Assembly: GCF_000018945.1 (NCBI RefSeq)
Contig: NC_011978.1
Location: 1,520,729 to 1,584,728 of the forward strand
Source of the DNA: Thermotoga neapolitana DSM 4359
GTDB lineage: Bacteria > Thermotogota > Thermotogae > Thermotogales > Thermotogaceae
Length of the DNA: 64,000 bases
Direction of reading: 5' to 3'
The notes below the pieces were generated by a model that had not been told where the DNA came from, ran no database searches, and saw nothing but the letters and a program-made list of their open reading frames with translations. Below, piece by piece: positions 36,328 through 48,866 of this stretch (positions are counted from its first letter, which is position 1; each line of letters opens with the position of its first letter). Made by a program: the position numbers and the translations under genes.

Positions 36328-39300
36328 TTCTGATCTCCTTTCTTTAGAATGAATGATACTTTTCCATTCAGAGGTTTCAGTTTCTCAAAGATAAGGTCAT
36401 TGATCATCTGTGGTTCCGACAAACGGAAGTTCACATCGAGCAAAGCCTTTGTTCCCAGAAAATCTTCGAGCTCACCGGCAATGTATTCAAAAGTTTTTCT
36501 GTCGGTTTCACTGAACTGAACTTTCCACTCAGGCTTTTCCGTTTCGAGACGACCACTCACCACTCCTTCGAAGTCCTCTGGTAGAGATTTCAGTGTATCG
36601 AGATCTCTGATGGATTTCACGGAAACAAGAAACATTCCTTTGTGAGTTTCGTCCAAGGTATTTGTCTCAAGAACACTCGATTCAACTTTCGGTACAAGAA
36701 CGATCTCCTTGGGAATCATTTTCTCTTCACTTTTTGCCTCTATCTTCACAACTTTCTTCTCAGACGGTATGGTCATATTCCATAGAATTTCAAGAGATTC
36801 ACCCTCTCTGAGAAAAACGTTCTGATAGGAAAGTTCCCCGTATTCGGATGAGAGTTCGATCTCGGCATCACCAAAAGCGGTTATCCTAACGGGGATCTCT
36901 ACTTTCTCGCCCGGTTTTCCTTCAACGCTTCGTCGGGCTACCTCAAGGTCGAATTCTCCTTTTTTAATCTCCACTTCTTCCTTTTTTTCCAGGATTAAAC
37001 CGTACATAACGGCTTCTTCGTCCCCTATCTGACATTCCTCGTTCTCCACAGTAACCAGGTTCTTCAAAAGCTCTGAAAATTCCGAACTCGGAAGATAAAT
37101 TTCGTACCACACGCGATATCTTTTTCCATCCCTAATCTCATCCTTTTCCTGTTTCAAAAGCTCGCAGACTTGTCTTCTGAGAGCTTCATTAGCTGGCAGA
37201 ATTATGTCATCGGGCTCAACTTTGGAGATCTCCACGCCGCTTTCTTGTGCAAAGTCGGGAATCTCCGAATAGACCTTTTTGAATAGTATCTTTCCTTTTC
37301 TTTCAAGGCCGATCTTGAGCTTTCGAACAGCCTCCTTTATCGACTTCTTGAGATTCTCAAAGTCCACCATGGGTGCAGAGGGATTCGAACAGATGATTTT
37401 TCTCAGTTCTGACACGTAGTATCCTTCTGGTTTCAGAATATTGAGGCCGATGTTTTCTTTCAACCAGTTAGCGAATTCGATGAAATCGAATTCCTCTACG
37501 ATCTTTCCTCTGCCTTTCAGAGCAGAATACACGTTTTCGACAACAGATTTCGAGCTGGCAGGAGCGTCAGCGGTGTCTATACCATCTTTAACCGGGTAAG
37601 CTACTTTTCTGAAAGAGCCCACAATTTGATTCTCAAGGTCTTCAAGGGCCCTGTTTCTTATATCTCTGAGCTGGTTCAGCTGTATTTTCACCACGTCTTC
37701 TCCATACTTTCCATACATCTCTTTTACCGTGTCCATCACCCTCTGGCATGCCATATCTCTTGCCGTCGTCATTATCAGATGTTTCATCGTTCCCGGAATG
37801 GGATAACAGACAACCACAGTGTTCTTGTAAGTTCTGCTTCCAGAACCGATCTGGAACATAATGCCTTTCAGTAATTTCTCATCGACATCCTCACTCACCA
37901 GTACGAAGAGCTTGTACATTTCATTGTCCATAAGTTCCTGTGGTTCTTTGCTAACGATCACCTGTTCGAAGAACCTCACGTGTTCTTCTACAGTGGATCC
38001 CTTACCTCTTGCTGCGATACTCCTTTTTTCCCTCACTAACTGGTCCACATATCGGACAAGCTGGTTCCAGATCTCACCATAGCTGCTTTCGATGAGCTCC
38101 TCAGTTTTGCTGTCAACCATCTTTGTCACGTTGGCAACTCTCCAGAACCAGAAAACACCGTCTTTTCTGTTCAGAAAGACGAAGTGTGGATGGGATTCTA
38201 TCTCTTCGACGGTGTCTTTTATATCAGCGGGAATCCACTGTTTTTTGGAGAAAGTTTCTGGGTCGTAGATCGCTCTCGATATGGTGGTCAGCGTTGGGAA
38301 ATCATTTAGAGGAGTCGGTGCATCGAATGGATATGTTCTCAAAAAGATGTAAGTGAGAATCATCCTTGCAAGCTCTGGATGTCTGAAAGCTCTGTACTTC
38401 TCATCGTTGACCAGTTCAGCATCTATAATCGAAGCGTAATCAGCGAACTTCGACTTTTCTCCAAAGAGCATTCCCCTTATTCTGTCATTTGTAAGATCGA
38501 TGTGAATAGGAAGTATGATAGCAGGTGCAAATCCCTCTTTCTCGTAGCGATCGATCAGGTTTCTCACAACGATTCTGGTTATTCTGATCATGTCCCTCGT
38601 TCTCTGAAGATCCGTCTTTTCTATGATCGTTCTCAGAATCTGTATGTATTCGGGATGGAACGGATAGGTTCTGGGTATTTCATGAGTGAATCCTCCGTGA
38701 CCGAAGATTTCCACATCGTTATTTTCAGATCTTATTCTTTCCAGTGTTCTTCTTCGGATATCGGGATCCACACGCTTGAATATCCTCTTTTTCAAGACCT
38801 CGACGAGTTCGTCGTTTATGCCAACGGTTCTCACAGGTGTGTAAGAATCAGCCCCACCAACTCTTCTGACAGCATCCCACAGAGCCCTTACAACACTGTG
38901 GTTGTATTCTTCCTGAGTCCTCAGATTGCCTCCTTCCTCTGTCATGGGAAGTGTGATCACCATAGAACTCGTAGAGCTTGAAAGAGCCGTGGAGAGCCTG
39001 TCGATGAAGTTGTCCACGTTTTTTGCGTAACGGCGGTCCTCTTCCGCTCCAGAGTTGTAAAGGTTGTCAACGTAATCCGCAATTTCGTCGATCAAAAGCA
39101 GTACTTTTTCGCCTCTGAATAAATCCCTCAGAGTTTCAATGTCCGGCACCGTGAGATTTTTATCGTTTTTCTCGACGATGGAGTACTTTCCAAGGGAATG
39201 TGCTATGTACCCCCAGATCGTCTTCACACTGTAGGGGCCCACGTCCAGAGGAATACTTGGCTGACCTACCCTTCCCTTACCATACACGGGAACGACCTTT

Positions 39301-39692
39301 ACGCTTTCTCCAAGGAGCTTTATCCTCTCTGCCAGTTCTCTTATGGTTTCTCTTTTTTCGGGAATGTATCCCTCGAGGACCTCTGGGTCTTCCAGAGCTT
39401 CAGGTGTTTTGAAGGCGTGATACAGGGTGAGGAGCAGATGCGTCTTTCCACCACCGAAGAGAGAGTAGATCAGAAATATGTTTCTTCTCTCTTTTCCCTC
39501 GAATGTATCAAGGATTCTTTTCAATATCTCCACCGTTGCATCGGTGAAATACGTCCTTTTGAAAAACTCCTTCGGATCTCTGTATATCTCCGGCGCTTCA
39601 CCGGTGTACACATCCCCTAATTCCGGCGCAACTTGAGAATCAAAACTCTCATCCAGAACGTCCTCCCAAACTTCGTAAGGACCGAATTTCAT
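36324..39692 (-). CDS. DUF499 family AAA+-like ATPase (COG1483)
   Basis: A 1,122-residue cytosolic ATPase. The N-terminal P-loop is YSLFGGGKTHLLLTLYH near residues 75-91, and Walker B is KVLLLIDEIADYV near 200. The N-terminal half matches DUF499 (COG1483), a family noted in defence islands beside DUF1156 methyltransferases; the C-terminal third has two beta-rich domains (around 890-1000) of unclear role. ATG 39692 overlaps the methyltransferase stop (TGATG), and the 3' end overlaps the small gene. In related systems the ATPase is proposed to drive DNA loading or checkpointing, like BrxC in BREX. A role in restriction of unmodified DNA is inferred. Confidence 0.87.
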   Translation of the reverse strand: MKFGPYEVWEDVLDESFDSQVAPELGDVYTGEAPEIYRDPKEFFKRTYFTDATVEILKRILDTFEGKERRNIFLIYSLFGGGKTHLLLTLYHAFKTPEALEDPEVLEGYIPEKRETIRELAERIKLLGESVKVVPVYGKGRVGQPSIPLDVGPYSVKTIWGYIAHSLGKYSIVEKNDKNLTVPDIETLRDLFRGEKVLLLIDEIADYVDNLYNSGAEEDRRYAKNVDNFIDRLSTALSSSTSSMVITLPMTEEGGNLRTQEEYNHSVVRALWDAVRRVGGADSYTPVRTVGINDELVEVLKKRIFKRVDPDIRRRTLERIRSENNDVEIFGHGGFTHEIPRTYPFHPEYIQILRTIIEKTDLQRTRDMIRITRIVVRNLIDRYEKEGFAPAIILPIHIDLTNDRIRGMLFGEKSKFADYASIIDAELVNDEKYRAFRHPELARMILTYIFLRTYPFDAPTPLNDFPTLTTISRAIYDPETFSKKQWIPADIKDTVEEIESHPHFVFLNRKDGVFWFWRVANVTKMVDSKTEELIESSYGEIWNQLVRYVDQLVREKRSIAARGKGSTVEEHVRFFEQVIVSKEPQELMDNEMYKLFVLVSEDVDEKLLKGIMFQIGSGSRTYKNTVVVCYPIPGTMKHLIMTTARDMACQRVMDTVKEMYGKYGEDVVKIQLNQLRDIRNRALEDLENQIVGSFRKVAYPVKDGIDTADAPASSKSVVENVYSALKGRGKIVEEFDFIEFANWLKENIGLNILKPEGYYVSELRKIICSNPSAPMVDFENLKKSIKEAVRKLKIGLERKGKILFKKVYSEIPDFAQESGVEISKVEPDDIILPANEALRRQVCELLKQEKDEIRDGKRYRVWYEIYLPSSEFSELLKNLVTVENEECQIGDEEAVMYGLILEKKEEVEIKKGEFDLEVARRSVEGKPGEKVEIPVRITAFGDAEIELSSEYGELSYQNVFLREGESLEILWNMTIPSEKKVVKIEAKSEEKMIPKEIVLVPKVESSVLETNTLDETHKGMFLVSVKSIRDLDTLKSLPEDFEGVVSGRLETEKPEWKVQFSETDRKTFEYIAGELEDFLGTKALLDVNFRLSEPQMINDLIFEKLKPLNGKVSFILKKGDQK

Positions 39693-42600
39693 CACACAGC
39701 ACCCCCTACATAACCCAGGAGTCTTCTCATCAAAACGACTTCGAGGAATCCGTCCTTTTCCAGCTCCCTGTCTATCTCTGAAGCGAACTCTTCTTTCATC
39801 CTCCTGACAGGATCTATTTTCCTGATGTAGATCTCCGCGTAGTACTCAGACACGAGCCTCGCGATAAAAAGGGCCTCTTCTACCTCACCAGCCCACATTT
39901 TTCTGAGTTTTTCTATCTCCTCTTTCACTCTGGAGCGTCCAAGCAGTGAGTAGTACTCGAGAAGCTGAAGCACATCCACACTGTTTTTTGGTTTTGGCTC
40001 TACCGGATCGAGTTTCTTTTCATGAAGGAACTTCTGGAACTCCTTCGTGTCCAAAGCTTTCTTGCCGAGAAGATCCGGTGTGTAGAGCGTGTATTCTTTA
40101 CTGCTTGAAGATCTCTTCTCTTTGAGAACTCCACTGCTGATCAACTCACTCGGATCTGTTGATGTTGCGAGCCTGAGGAGGACGATATCGTTCGCGCTCA
40201 AAGATGCGTTTCCAAATAGTATCTTGTAAGCGGTGTAGAACATGGCAGTGCCAGAATGGAGTGTTCCAGTTCCTTCGATCTCCGCAATCGCGTTCACAAT
40301 TCCTCTTATAGTAGCGGGATATACGTATTCGTTCAAAATTTCTTCTGTCGTAAGAGGACCTTTCAGGGAGGAAATTTCTCTGTACTTTGTGACTTCCTCG
40401 AGGGCAGCCGCCATCACACCGTACAGCAGATCGAGTCCTTCATAACCATACTCTATGAATTCACGAGCCGAAGACTTTGCTTTTCTCTCGATCTCTTCCT
40501 TCAGAGTCGATATTTGAACGGTTTTTTCCTCTTTCTGTTTTCTCCAGACAGCAACGATCGAGGTGTCGAGACTCATTTTACCCCTGCTCACGATGCTCGT
40601 TTCCGATTCGGTTGTCAGAGGGATTGCCCTCGTTATTTGAAGTCTTGCTCGCCTCCAGCCGGCTTCAATGAGGTTTATCCAGCTTCCCGGATCTGTGTGA
40701 GCGTAGTAGGTGACAAGAACCCCATCGTCCTTGAGGTGCTCCCTCATGGCCACGAAGGCCTGACTGAAGAGGTTTTCGAAGTGTTGGACGGCTTTCTCCT
40801 TTTTGTTTTCGTCTTCCATGAAACGACCCGGATTCGTCGAAACTTCTTTCTTCGCAAATTCCTGCCACTGGGTCTTGATTTCCACCCATTTGGGGCCGAT
40901 TCTTTTGAAAAACGCTTCCTTGTGGAACCTTGGAATGAGTTTTCCGTTCTCAACGTCGCTCAGAGCCCTTTTGAGCCAGACGTAGTAGAAGTCAGAAAGT
41001 TCTGTGTATGGGACATCATCTGCATAGGGTGGATCAGTTACGATGACGTCGAACTTCTCTCCAAGGTTGAGCGAGGTCGCGTCGCCCTGGAGAACTTTAA
41101 CGGAGTTTTCTGTGAAATCCGCAAGGGTTCTCTGGGAGGAGGAGAGAGCGGAGGTGAGGTATTTAACACCCCTTAATATTGCAAGGAGTGTTTTGATCAT
41201 CCCACCAAAACTACTAAACCAAGGACTTTCTGTCCAGTTCCAATTCATTGCGATTCCACGGGTGGACATTGTTTCCCCAATTTTCCACCAAGTAGAATCC
41301 CACCGGGTAACGATTGAATTGTAGTACGCATACTTCAACATCGCCGTGCTCAAATACGTTGCCACTGCCTCCGCATACTCAAATGCCCTTTCTTTATTCC
41401 AGCCCTCGGCAATCTTTTCCTCCTCGACCTTTCTGCCAACTTCCCTTATCAGCCTCACGATCTTTATGAGGGTGAGAAGCTGACGGGGGTTGAAGAACTG
41501 ATACCATTTTTCTGCACTGAGTATTGGAGTAATACGGCGGTTCTCGTAAAGAGGTATTGCTTCACTCGGCACGTCCAGATCTCCCTTCTCAAGCATCTCC
41601 CTGACCTTCTCCTTCGCTTTCCAGAGTTTTTCGCTGTCTTCCTTTGTCGCTGGTTCAAAGATCAGATCTCCATCCTTGACTTTCACCTTCACGAGCAGTC
41701 TCTGCCTTGCGAAGCGCTCATCACCTTCGTGGTACTTTCTCAGCGCGAACTTCACATAAAAATCCCCGTTTTTCAGCTTCATGTGGTGATTTCCATTTTC
41801 ATCCGCGTACTTTATGACATTTCCACACATAAGACAGGTGAGCTGGCTCCGTCTTAATTCGATATTCGCCGAAGGAACTTCGAAGATAACCGTGTTTCCA
41901 TCTATCTTCACATCACTCTGTTTCAGCTTTCCATCTCTTACAGCTTCTTCTACTGTTTTCACGTAGTTTTCTCCTTCGAAGATGATCTCATTGCCGTCAA
42001 CATTCGCTTTAGAAATATCGTCCAGGATTTCGTTGAGGTCAATCACCCTTATTTCAATCTCATCGCCCTTCCTCTCAGGCTTCATGTAGGCGAGCCTCTT
42101 GTAGCCCTTGCCGTCCTTAACTCTTGCCAGCCAGAAATTTCCTATCGCAGGAGTCCACCGCCCACAGTGAGGGCACCTGATTTCCCACGTTCCGATGTAA
42201 ACGGCCACGTCATCGTCGTAAAGCTCCCTGATTTCAGGGTCATTCTTGAGTTGCTCGGTTATCCACTCACCCCACCTTTCAACGTCTTTCACGAGGGATT
42301 TCCCGAACTTCTTTGGATATTCGAGAACGGCCTTGAGAAAAATGTAGGTTGTTGGTAGAAGTTCAACAGCCGTGACATCAAGGCCGAGTCTCAGCCCTTC
42401 GAGGGGAATCGAACCGAACCCAGCGAAGGGATCGAGCAACTTTTTCCCTTCAAAGTACTTCGCAAATTCCGCGGGAATTTGAGGGTTCTCTCTGTGGGGT
42501 GTGGGCGAAGAAAGTCTTACAGCCGCTTTGAATAGATTTTCATCCACGTTTTCGGGAAGCAGTGCCCCCGCTATTACAGACCTTGCACCTACGAGAGGTT

Positions 42601-42718
42601 TCCTCGTCCAGTAAAACACCATCTCCCAGTACGGAGGCCTTCCAGGTCCTTTCTCGCCGGAACTTTTTTTATTTACTTCCTGGACCGGGAATTTGAGACT
42701 TTCAAGGAATGTTTTCAT
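39692..42718 (-). CDS. DUF1156 DNA methyltransferase (COG1743), probable N6-adenine
   Basis: A 1,008-residue SAM-dependent DNA methyltransferase. The DUF1156 start RKPLVGARSVIAGALLPEN leads to motif I LLDPFAGFGSIPLEG near residue 95. The catalytic motif IV is VIVTDPPYADDVPYTEL near 560, so N6-adenine (or N4-cytosine) methylation is expected. A zinc ribbon, CPHCGRW near 180 with CLMCGNV near 295, is inserted between the motifs. ATG 42718 follows AAAGGGGGATGTACA. It opens a four-gene operon with DUF499 ATPase, a small protein and an SNF2 helicase. The enzyme would mark host DNA so that the ATPase/helicase components attack only unmarked DNA. Confidence 0.9.
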   Translation of the reverse strand: MKTFLESLKFPVQEVNKKSSGEKGPGRPPYWEMVFYWTRKPLVGARSVIAGALLPENVDENLFKAAVRLSSPTPHRENPQIPAEFAKYFEGKKLLDPFAGFGSIPLEGLRLGLDVTAVELLPTTYIFLKAVLEYPKKFGKSLVKDVERWGEWITEQLKNDPEIRELYDDDVAVYIGTWEIRCPHCGRWTPAIGNFWLARVKDGKGYKRLAYMKPERKGDEIEIRVIDLNEILDDISKANVDGNEIIFEGENYVKTVEEAVRDGKLKQSDVKIDGNTVIFEVPSANIELRRSQLTCLMCGNVIKYADENGNHHMKLKNGDFYVKFALRKYHEGDERFARQRLLVKVKVKDGDLIFEPATKEDSEKLWKAKEKVREMLEKGDLDVPSEAIPLYENRRITPILSAEKWYQFFNPRQLLTLIKIVRLIREVGRKVEEEKIAEGWNKERAFEYAEAVATYLSTAMLKYAYYNSIVTRWDSTWWKIGETMSTRGIAMNWNWTESPWFSSFGGMIKTLLAILRGVKYLTSALSSSQRTLADFTENSVKVLQGDATSLNLGEKFDVIVTDPPYADDVPYTELSDFYYVWLKRALSDVENGKLIPRFHKEAFFKRIGPKWVEIKTQWQEFAKKEVSTNPGRFMEDENKKEKAVQHFENLFSQAFVAMREHLKDDGVLVTYYAHTDPGSWINLIEAGWRRARLQITRAIPLTTESETSIVSRGKMSLDTSIVAVWRKQKEEKTVQISTLKEEIERKAKSSAREFIEYGYEGLDLLYGVMAAALEEVTKYREISSLKGPLTTEEILNEYVYPATIRGIVNAIAEIEGTGTLHSGTAMFYTAYKILFGNASLSANDIVLLRLATSTDPSELISSGVLKEKRSSSSKEYTLYTPDLLGKKALDTKEFQKFLHEKKLDPVEPKPKNSVDVLQLLEYYSLLGRSRVKEEIEKLRKMWAGEVEEALFIARLVSEYYAEIYIRKIDPVRRMKEEFASEIDRELEKDGFLEVVLMRRLLGYVGGAV

Positions 42719-42731
42719 TGTACATCCCCCT

Positions 42732-42761
42732 TTGGATTTGCTGTATCCAACTTAAATTGTA
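42732..42761 (-). promoter_or_regulatory. Promoter -10 box and palindrome ahead of the defence operon
   Basis: On the minus strand TACAAT (42761-42756) is followed six bases later by TTGGAT-ACAGCAA-ATCCAA (42750-42732), a perfect 6-bp inverted repeat that would span the transcription start and lie just before the ribosome binding site. It could be a repressor site or a 5' leader hairpin. No convincing -35 box was seen. Confidence 0.5.
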
Positions 42762-42768
42762 CACAAAA

Positions 42769-44097
<1,329 letters not shown>

Positions 44098-44120
<23 letters not shown>

Positions 44121-47100
44121 CGATAAAATCCGCCCCGATGAAAAGCACATCTGGATCTGTATGAGCATAGAGACCACGAGAATACATCGGATAAACCCGT
44201 GCCGGAAGAAGATGAAACACCCCCTCTGCAGTCGCCCTCCAGACGTAGTCAAAGCTATTACCGTAAAGATATCGGGCAAAGAGCGCCACCCTGTCCGTTC
44301 GAATCTCCCTTCCAGAGTACCATGCGTTCCATGAAGAGTACCAGCTGTACGAGAACTTGTTTTCCTCGATCCCTTTTTCTCTGTAGTTCGAGAGCACCTG
44401 CGCACAGGACGGGATGAAATCCTCCACTATGAGATAATTTCCATCTCCTTTAACCCTCACCACCGTTTTGATTATGTCTCCCAATTCTATCTTCACGTCT
44501 CCAACATCGAAGACCACCTCGAAAACTCTGTTCCGAAGAGTTTTTGAAGATCCACTGAAGCGTATGTTCTCCGCAACCAGCTTCTTCCCATCCCAGAAGA
44601 ATACCCTTCTGGCAACAAACGGAAGATCCACGAACTCTCCGTTCCTGTACCAGTACGTTTTGTTTTCTCCCCTCAGCAAGATTTCGTCCATCGTGCAGGA
44701 CAGTCCCGTAACGTCTTCGGGAACGGGTATCTTTTCATCACCGACCAGCACGAATCCCTTCATGAGAAAGACGGGACCACTTCTCATGAAACCTGCGTCC
44801 GTTACATCCAGATACCTGGTGATGGTGTTCTTTTCCGTATCGTAGATGAGCGCTTCGTTTCTGAAAAAAACAAGAATCAAGCCGTTGAACGTTTCGATCC
44901 TGAAGAACGTGTAAGTCTCTCCCTTTATTTTCACTTCTGCACCGTTTATCTCGAGGGGAACTCCTCTGTATTCGATTGTCTTCTTCCAGTACTTGTACGG
45001 CAGGATGTAGAGCTCTTCAGTTTGCTCTTTCTCGACAGGGTGTATCGAGCGCGGTACGTATCCTCTCCCGATCGGCACGAAGGCATCCACAATCATTTTA
45101 TTCTCCTCTATGAGCAGTTCGTACCTTTTGTAGAATTCTCTTTTTATCTCCAAACCTTCGCTCACAGCCTCTTTCGGAACTTCGATGTAAACTACCTCCA
45201 CTTCCACAATGCCTTTTCCAGAGACGGTCAGTGAACCGGGAACGAGGGACCTTTCTTCACCTGGCTTCAGTTCGAAGGTGTTTTCGGAGTTGATGACTTT
45301 CAGTGTGGTTGAAGCGTACTCCGGCATCGCCTCAAGGAGCGCCAAAATAACAAAGGACGTGTCTTTTGTGGAAGTCCAGAAAGCGCTGTCTTTTTTCAAG
45401 AGAAGGTAATTTGTCACTTTTCTTTCCAGTTCTGGAAATTCTTTCCACTTCGCAAGAGCCCTGAGGAAGACGCTGTTGAGCTGGATCTCACTGATGAGGG
45501 GATTATTAGAATATACATTCAGATAGGCCTTCTGCTCGTCCTGGACGACGTAGTTCATCAGCTGTTTCAGAGCCTCTTTTGAACTCAAACTCAGAAACAC
45601 CAGATCCGCTTCGCTTTCTGGCTTGAACGGCTCGTGATTCACTCCGTACAGATCGAGAACATACGATCCGTAGGCCGATGGATGTTTTCTGAGATACTCT
45701 ATTCCTCTCTGCAGAACGCTTTCTGCGACATCGTATCCTGCCTTCATGGTAAAGTACAGCCCTTCCATCACGTAGCAGGTCATGAAGTCATCGGATTCGC
45801 CGAATCTGAACCATCCCCAGCCACCATCGTTGTGCTGGTAAGAGTAGAGTTTGAACAGCCCCCTCTGGATGATCTCTTCCAGGTTTTCCACCTCTATTCC
45901 TGCGCTTGCTGCAACCACAGCCGGGAAGAACCGGCTCATGGTCTGTTCGACACAACCGTACGGGAAGTCTATCAACCTTTTCAGGCTATCCTCGACAAGC
46001 GGAACGATGCTGTCCAGAAACCTTATCCTCGATGAGATGAACTGCCCTGGAATTTCCAGCGTTTCTTTCCCGTCCAAGAGCATGATGCGGTAGAATTCCC
46101 TTTCGAAGGCGAATCTTTCAACGGGCAGTCTCATGGAGACCGCATCGTTCAGATCTTCTCCGACCGCAACGAACTTCACGAAACTTCCTTCAGAAGCGGA
46201 GACAGCCTTCACTGTCCAGGTCTCTGTGTGTGAGGAGTTCGCCTCCATCAAAAAGTGCCTTGAAGAACTCCCCTCGAGGAGTTCTATGTTCTCGGGAAGT
46301 TCCACCGTGAGTTGAACCGGAAGCGTCTTTGAAGTCCTGTTGAAAACGGTTGCGGATATTTTTATCACATCACTCTCCCTCAGAAAAGATGGAAGATGTG
46401 GCATCAGATAGAACTTTTTGGAAACGACCATTTCGCTTTCTGTCTGGGAAAATCGATCCTTTGAGAAACCGTAGGCCGTTGCCCTGAAAGAAGTGATGCT
46501 GTCTGGTACCTTGAAGCTCACCCTTGCCGTTCCGTTGTGAAGCTTCAGTGATGGGATCCAGAGGGCCGTGTCGGGGAAGTACTCCCTGACGTTCAACTTG
46601 GATGGAAGGGCGTTCTGCTTGAAATCGGCAAAGGTCTTCTCCTCCGGGAGGGAAGCGAGTTTGTTTCGGAACGAATCCCTTGAAACGTAGAGCCTCCAGT
46701 AATGCGGAAATCCTCCTCTTGTCCGGGGATAGTTCATGTATGGATAGAGGAAGTTTTCGAGCACCGGTGGTTCTGCTCCAACCATGGCGTATATCGCTTC
46801 ATCAACGAGGAAAAGACAGACTCTGTCCACATTCGATTCGATCGTGATCTGTGCCATTTCTCCAGGTTCATACTGATCTTTGTCGAACAGAATCTTCATG
46901 GTGGTGAAATTCGTGTCGAGCAGAACGTTCAGCCTTTCCAGCTTGTAGATACGCCCATTATCGTCGAGTCCAACGAAGCTGATGAATAGATTCTTCTCGG
47001 GGATATCTTTCGGTATTCTGACACGCAGGTTGACAGATCCGGTGAAGGAGACGGGAATAGTGTCGTAAACCCTGTTTGAGACGATTCCCAGAACTCCCAT

Positions 47101-48702
47101 CACCTTACCAGGTGCAAGGATCTGAACCGAAAGTTCATCCCCGGGTTTCACTGTGTTCGTTGCCGGATTGATTACGAACTCGCTGCTTGTTCCTGCACCG
47201 CAGTAAGCGTACACGTAGAAGTGAGTTTTCGCTTTTCCAAAGGAGAGTTCTATTCTGTAACTTTTTGGCTCTTTTGGGGTGAAAGTGACGATCGCCTCAC
47301 CGTTTTCCACGGCCACCGTGCTCGTTGAATCCTCAGAAGAGGTGGTGAGCAGTCCATTTAAAGGATTTCCTGAAAGATCCGTCACTTTCACCTTCACCCT
47401 CACCTGCTTGCCCGGTGAAGTGGAAACGTACCGATCCAGAGGAGATATCAGAACGTTGTCGGCGTACACCTTCACAGACCTTGTTTCCTCGATCTGACGC
47501 TGGCTCTCATCCGTCACAATCACCTCCAGCCGGTAAGAGCCCTGAAACCCTTCTTCTGTTTTCACACCGAGCCTGAGGTTTCCCTCTTCGTCCGTGAAGT
47601 CCGTTCCCCTGTAAACTAGATAGCCGCTTCCTTCCTCTGGAAAGGCCCGAACGTAGTAGGCAACCTGCGCCTTCGCGACGGGCTGGCCGTTGAAGTACTT
47701 CACCCTGACAAGGTAGTTCACAACTTCGCCAGATATGTACACGTCTTTATCCGTTTCGATTTCGACTTTGTACTCCGGTTTCCTGTATTCTTCCACCAGA
47801 AAATATTCGTAGTAGCGTCTTCCTCCGTGATCGACATTCACCTTGTAGAGTCCGACCGAGGCTGTGTCTGGAAGTTTCATGGAACCGCTGAATCCACCGA
47901 GCTCGTCGGTTTCGAACTCCGATCTGTAAACCTCGTTTTTCTTTGTGTCGAAGATGGAAACGGTGACTTTCGTCTTCTCAAAGGCTTTGTAGAGACCCTC
48001 TTCAAAAGAGAAGATCTGACCTCTGAAGTGGACCGTGTCGGACGGTTTGTAGATCGGCCTGTCTGTGACAAAGAAAAGCTTTTCTCTTTCAAGCCCTCCA
48101 CCTGAAAAGTACACCCCTCCAAAAAATCGAGAGTCCCCGTACCTGATGTAGAACGTGTCGAAGTGTTTCGTGATAGAAACGACCCCGTCTTTGCCGGTGA
48201 AAACTCTGTCGATCAGTTTTGAATCTTCAAAGAGGAGGACCTCCGCTCCTTCTACAAAATCACCGTCTGAGTCGAATACGTGGAGCCTCAGCTTTTCGCT
48301 GTCGGAAAAGTAGATCGCTTCCAGATCGGTGACGATGAACAGGCTCCTGTCAATCACCCTTCTGAAAACCGTCCCCTCGTTGGAAACCAGAGTCGCAAAG
48401 TAAAATCCCCTGTCTTTGAGCGGAAATGAGAATTCTTTCCACTCTTCTGAGGAGAACTTTTTACTGTAGATAGGACGTGTTATCTCTAACAGTGAAAAGT
48501 TAAAGCTTTCTGGATCAAAAACTGCTTTCAAAAAGTCTTCTTCACTTATCTTCCACACGTTCAGGGTGATATTCTCCAGATCTGAGATCACAAAGGAGAG
48601 CCCCTCATCTGGGTGCAGAACAGGATATCTAGAGAAATAGGCGTATCCTCCAAAAAGACTGAAGCTGATCAGAAGAAAAACCAAGAAAATCAATCTCTTC
48701 AT
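44098..48702 (-). CDS. Bacterial alpha-2-macroglobulin (thioester protease trap)
   Basis: A protein of about 1,534 residues with signal peptide MKRLIFLVFLLISFSLFGGY. It contains repeated MG beta-sandwich domains, including RPIYKPSDTVHFRGQIFSF near residue 215, which is the hallmark MG motif. The thioester site is YGCVEQTMSRFFP near residue 915 (CxEQ), followed by the helical TED domain (NDGGWGWFRFG). Such proteins trap invading proteases by a bait cleavage that exposes the thioester. ATG 48702 fits the GAGGGGG site better than ATG 48708. Unlike the E. coli tandem with penicillin-binding protein 1C, it is paired here with HExxH and DUF1175 genes. It faces away from the sulfur operon across 200 bp. 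Confidence 0.92.
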
Positions 48703-48814
48703 ACCCATCCCCCTCTTTCACGTTTTTAAAATGTTAATACTATGATACCACTTAACGAAAGAAAATCAGAAGATCAATCTTTAAACGTGATCATTTGGTT
48801 AATTTACCATATCG

Positions 48815-48856
48815 TAATATTATTCAACGTCTATGTAACATTAGAATATTATTATT
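48815..48856. promoter_or_regulatory. Imperfect inverted repeat upstream of the sulfur operon
   Basis: TAATATTATTC at 48815-48825 and AGAATATTATTA from 48843 are inverted copies with small offsets around a centre near 48835. It is the best operator candidate in the 48709-48907 gap and could be the binding site of the HTH-TusA regulator encoded at 51265. Confidence 0.45.
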
Positions 48857-48866
48857 TTCACGAGGA

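Noticed and set aside
32793-42718. Calling the operon DISARM or BREX
   Set aside because: The DUF1998 and PLD proteins of DISARM and the PglZ and BrxC/BrxL proteins of BREX are absent.
44121-44405. N-terminal extension of the small HExxH gene
   Set aside because: This stretch is antiphase reading of the macroglobulin 3' end, and the encoded residues (Arg/Ser/Thr-rich) look like shadow coding.
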